Positions 22,708 through 24,217 of a stretch of 24,217 nucleotides of DNA are shown here, one piece after another. Every line of letters starts with the position of its first letter. Positions within the stretch are counted from its first letter, which is position 1. The notes beneath the pieces were generated by a model. That model worked only from the letters and a program-made list of their open reading frames with translations. It ran no database searches and was not told where the DNA came from. The translations under genes and the position numbers were made by a program. Source of the stretch: DASUFE01 sp036274675 (GTDB taxonomy: Bacteria > Pseudomonadota > Gammaproteobacteria > HTCC5015). The stretch spans positions 1 to 24,217 of the forward strand of contig DASUFE010000056.1 of assembly GCA_036274675.1 (NCBI GenBank), given 5' to 3'.

Positions 22708-23769
22708 ATGCTGAATCTGAAACCGCCGATCAAGGACAGAAAAATACGCTTCGCCCTGGTGGGCTGCGGCCGCATCGCGGACCGGCATTTCCACGCATTG
22801 GAAGCGCATCGCGAACGGGCCGAACTGGTCGCTGTTTGCGACGTGGACGCCCCCTCGTTGCAGAAGGCTGTCGAACGGTCGAAGGCGGCAGGCTACCAGA
22901 GTCTTGCCGAGCTTTTAGGCAAGGCCGATGCGGATGCCGTCATTCTGAGCACCCCGAGCGGTCTGCACTCGACGCAGGCCGTCGCCGTGGCCCAAAGCGG
23001 ACGTCACGTCATCACCGAGAAACCGATGGCCACCCGCTGGGAGGACGCGCGCTGCATGGTTCGCGCCTGCGACAGCGCCGGCGTGCGCCTGTTCGTCGTC
23101 AAGCAGAATCGCCGCAACGCGACGCTGCAACTGCTCAAGCGCGCGATCGAGAAGAAGCGCTTCGGCCGTATCTTCATGGTGAACATGAACGTTTTCTGGA
23201 CGCGGCCCCAGGAGTATTACGACAGCGCGCCCTGGCGCGGAACCTGGGAATATGACGGCGGTGCTTTCATGAACCAGGCCAGCCACTATATCGACCTGCT
23301 GGACTGGTTGATCGGTCCGCTCGAAAGCGTGTTCGCGTACACGGCCACCCTCGACCGCCATATCGAGGTCGAAGATACCGGGGTCATGAGCATCAAGTGG
23401 CGTTCGGGCGCACTCGGTTCGGTCAACGTGACCATGCTTGCCTACCCGAAGAATATGGAAGGCTCCATTACCATTCTGGGGGAGAAAGGCACGGTGCGCA
23501 TCGGCGGCGTGGCGGTCAACGAAATCCAGCATTGGGAATTCGCCGACAAGGATCCCGACGACGAGAAAGTCGCGGCCGCGAGCTACGAGACCACCTCGGT
23601 TTACGGTTTCGGCCATCCTCTTTATTACGACAACGTCATTAAGGTGTTGCGCGGCGAGGCCGAGCCGGAAACGGACGGCCGCGAGGGCTTGAAGTCGCTG
23701 GAGGTTCTTATCGCCGCCTACCTGTCGGCGCGCGACGGGCGCAAGGTTTCGCTGCCGCTGGACTACTGA
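22708..23769 (+). CDS. wbpB: UDP-GlcNAc-uronate 3-dehydrogenase (Gfo/Idh/MocA family, WbpB/WlbA-type)
   Basis: 353 aa oxidoreductase. It oxidises C3 of UDP-GlcNAc-uronate, after which an aminotransferase (WbpE) installs the 3-amino group. Rossmann start FALVGCGRIADRHFHALEAH (15-34), ITEKPMATRWED with Lys105, and MNQASHYIDLLDWLIGP with His193 are the expected cofactor and catalytic marks. The C-terminal domain (FWTRPQEYYDSAPWRGTWEY, GSVNVTMLAYPKNMEGS, GHPLYYDNVIKVL) matches this sugar-nucleotide subfamily. AGGA lies 5-8 nt before the ATG. It begins 8 nt after wbpA and ends 3 nt before wbpD. Confidence 0.93.
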   Translation: MLNLKPPIKDRKIRFALVGCGRIADRHFHALEAHRERAELVAVCDVDAPSLQKAVERSKAAGYQSLAELLGKADADAVILSTPSGLHSTQAVAVAQSGRHVITEKPMATRWEDARCMVRACDSAGVRLFVVKQNRRNATLQLLKRAIEKKRFGRIFMVNMNVFWTRPQEYYDSAPWRGTWEYDGGAFMNQASHYIDLLDWLIGPLESVFAYTATLDRHIEVEDTGVMSIKWRSGALGSVNVTMLAYPKNMEGSITILGEKGTVRIGGVAVNEIQHWEFADKDPDDEKVAAASYETTSVYGFGHPLYYDNVIKVLRGEAEPETDGREGLKSLEVLIAAYLSARDGRKVSLPLDY

Positions 23770-23772
23770 TTC

Positions 23773-24217
23773 ATGGCCTACCAGAAACACGAAACCGCCA
23801 TCGTCGACGCAGGCGCCCGCATCGGGGACGGTTCGAGGCTGTGGCATTGGACCCATGTCTGCGCCACCGCCGTGATCGGCGAGCGCTGTTCGTTGGGCCA
23901 GAACGTGTTCGTCGCCAATAACGTGACGATCGGCAACAACGTCAAAATCCAGAACAACGTTTCGGTCTACGAAGGCGTGGTGCTGGAAGACAATGTCTTC
24001 TGCGGGCCGAGCATGGTGTTCACCAACGTCCGCACCCCGCGCAGCCGGTTCCCGCGCAACACGGCCAGCGATTATGCGCGCACACTGGTGAAGCACGACG
24101 TGAGCATCGGCGCCAACGCGACCATCGTTTGCGGCGTGACGGTGGGAGAGTGGGCGTTCATCGCGGCGGGAGCCGTGGTGACTAAAGACGTCAGCCCTTA
24201 CGCCCTGATGGCGGGAG
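23773..24217 (+). CDS. wbpD: UDP-2-acetamido-3-amino-glucuronate N-acetyltransferase (WbpD-type), 3' truncated
   Basis: The frame opens at ATG 23773 and is still open at the window end, giving 148 residues of an expected ~190. It is a left-handed beta-helix acyltransferase: repeated hexapeptides such as IVDAGARIGDGSRLW, VIGERCSLGQNVFVANNVTI, GNNVKIQNNVSVYEGVVLED and SIGANATIVCGVTVGEWAFI, with the loop FTNVRTPRSRFPRN. It transfers acetyl from acetyl-CoA to the 3-amino group made by WbpB plus WbpE. No ribosome site is evident, and with only 3 nt from wbpB, translation is probably coupled. Confidence 0.9.
   Translation, partial: MAYQKHETAIVDAGARIGDGSRLWHWTHVCATAVIGERCSLGQNVFVANNVTIGNNVKIQNNVSVYEGVVLEDNVFCGPSMVFTNVRTPRSRFPRNTASDYARTLVKHDVSIGANATIVCGVTVGEWAFIAAGAVVTKDVSPYALMAG

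Overview
The window reads as a chromosomal segment of a GC-rich gammaproteobacterium. Supporting signs are CysB and CysG of enteric/pseudomonad type, the order uvrA, YajR-like MFS transporter, ssb (which I recall from Pseudomonas and relatives), a DUF934-cysI pair, and an EPS-associated MarR regulator. No rRNA, tRNA, CRISPR array, transposase or integrase gene was seen. The genus cannot be fixed from this sequence alone.

Layout. (1) 1-3560, plus strand: a 5'-truncated TonB-dependent receptor, a NUDIX hydrolase, a PduO-type cob(I)alamin adenosyltransferase and a small polytopic membrane protein (DUF6580-like). Together they suggest a corrinoid uptake and activation locus. (2) 3686-4369: an OmpA-family glycine-zipper lipoprotein, separated from cysG by a bidirectional terminator. 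(3) 4426-10760: sulfate assimilation. cysG and cysH (minus) diverge from cysB (plus); cysI, DUF934 and a ceramidase-like membrane protein form a second minus-strand operon. CysH carries the four Fe-S cysteines of an APS reductase, so this pathway should not need PAPS. (4) 10919-15064: a DUF481-like outer-membrane protein, dinB, a two-helix membrane protein of unknown function and a pirin. (5) 15065-20104: uvrA, a YajR-like transporter and ssb. (6) 20143-24217: the start of an exopolysaccharide/O-antigen locus with MarR-type regulator, cysC, wbpA, wbpB and partial wbpD. wbpA/B/D act on the route to UDP-2,3-diacetamido-2,3-dideoxy-glucuronate; the expected aminotransferase (WbpE) would lie beyond the window.

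Most notable structure. Two intergenic inserts, 12753-13425 and 14774-15050, are bounded by the same roughly 31-45 bp imperfect inverted repeat (outer end TTCTCTCGC-like, inner end GGGTAAA-like). Both sit between converging genes. One holds a broken HEPN-like gene; the other holds an A-rich, C-poor, essentially non-coding stretch. They look like members of one family of non-autonomous, cargo-swapping elements. Other points of interest are a Tyr where WbpA-type dehydrogenases are expected to have their catalytic Cys (residue 272), cysC placed in the polysaccharide locus rather than with the sulfur genes (hinting at polymer sulfation), and a long imperfect palindrome between uvrA and the transporter.
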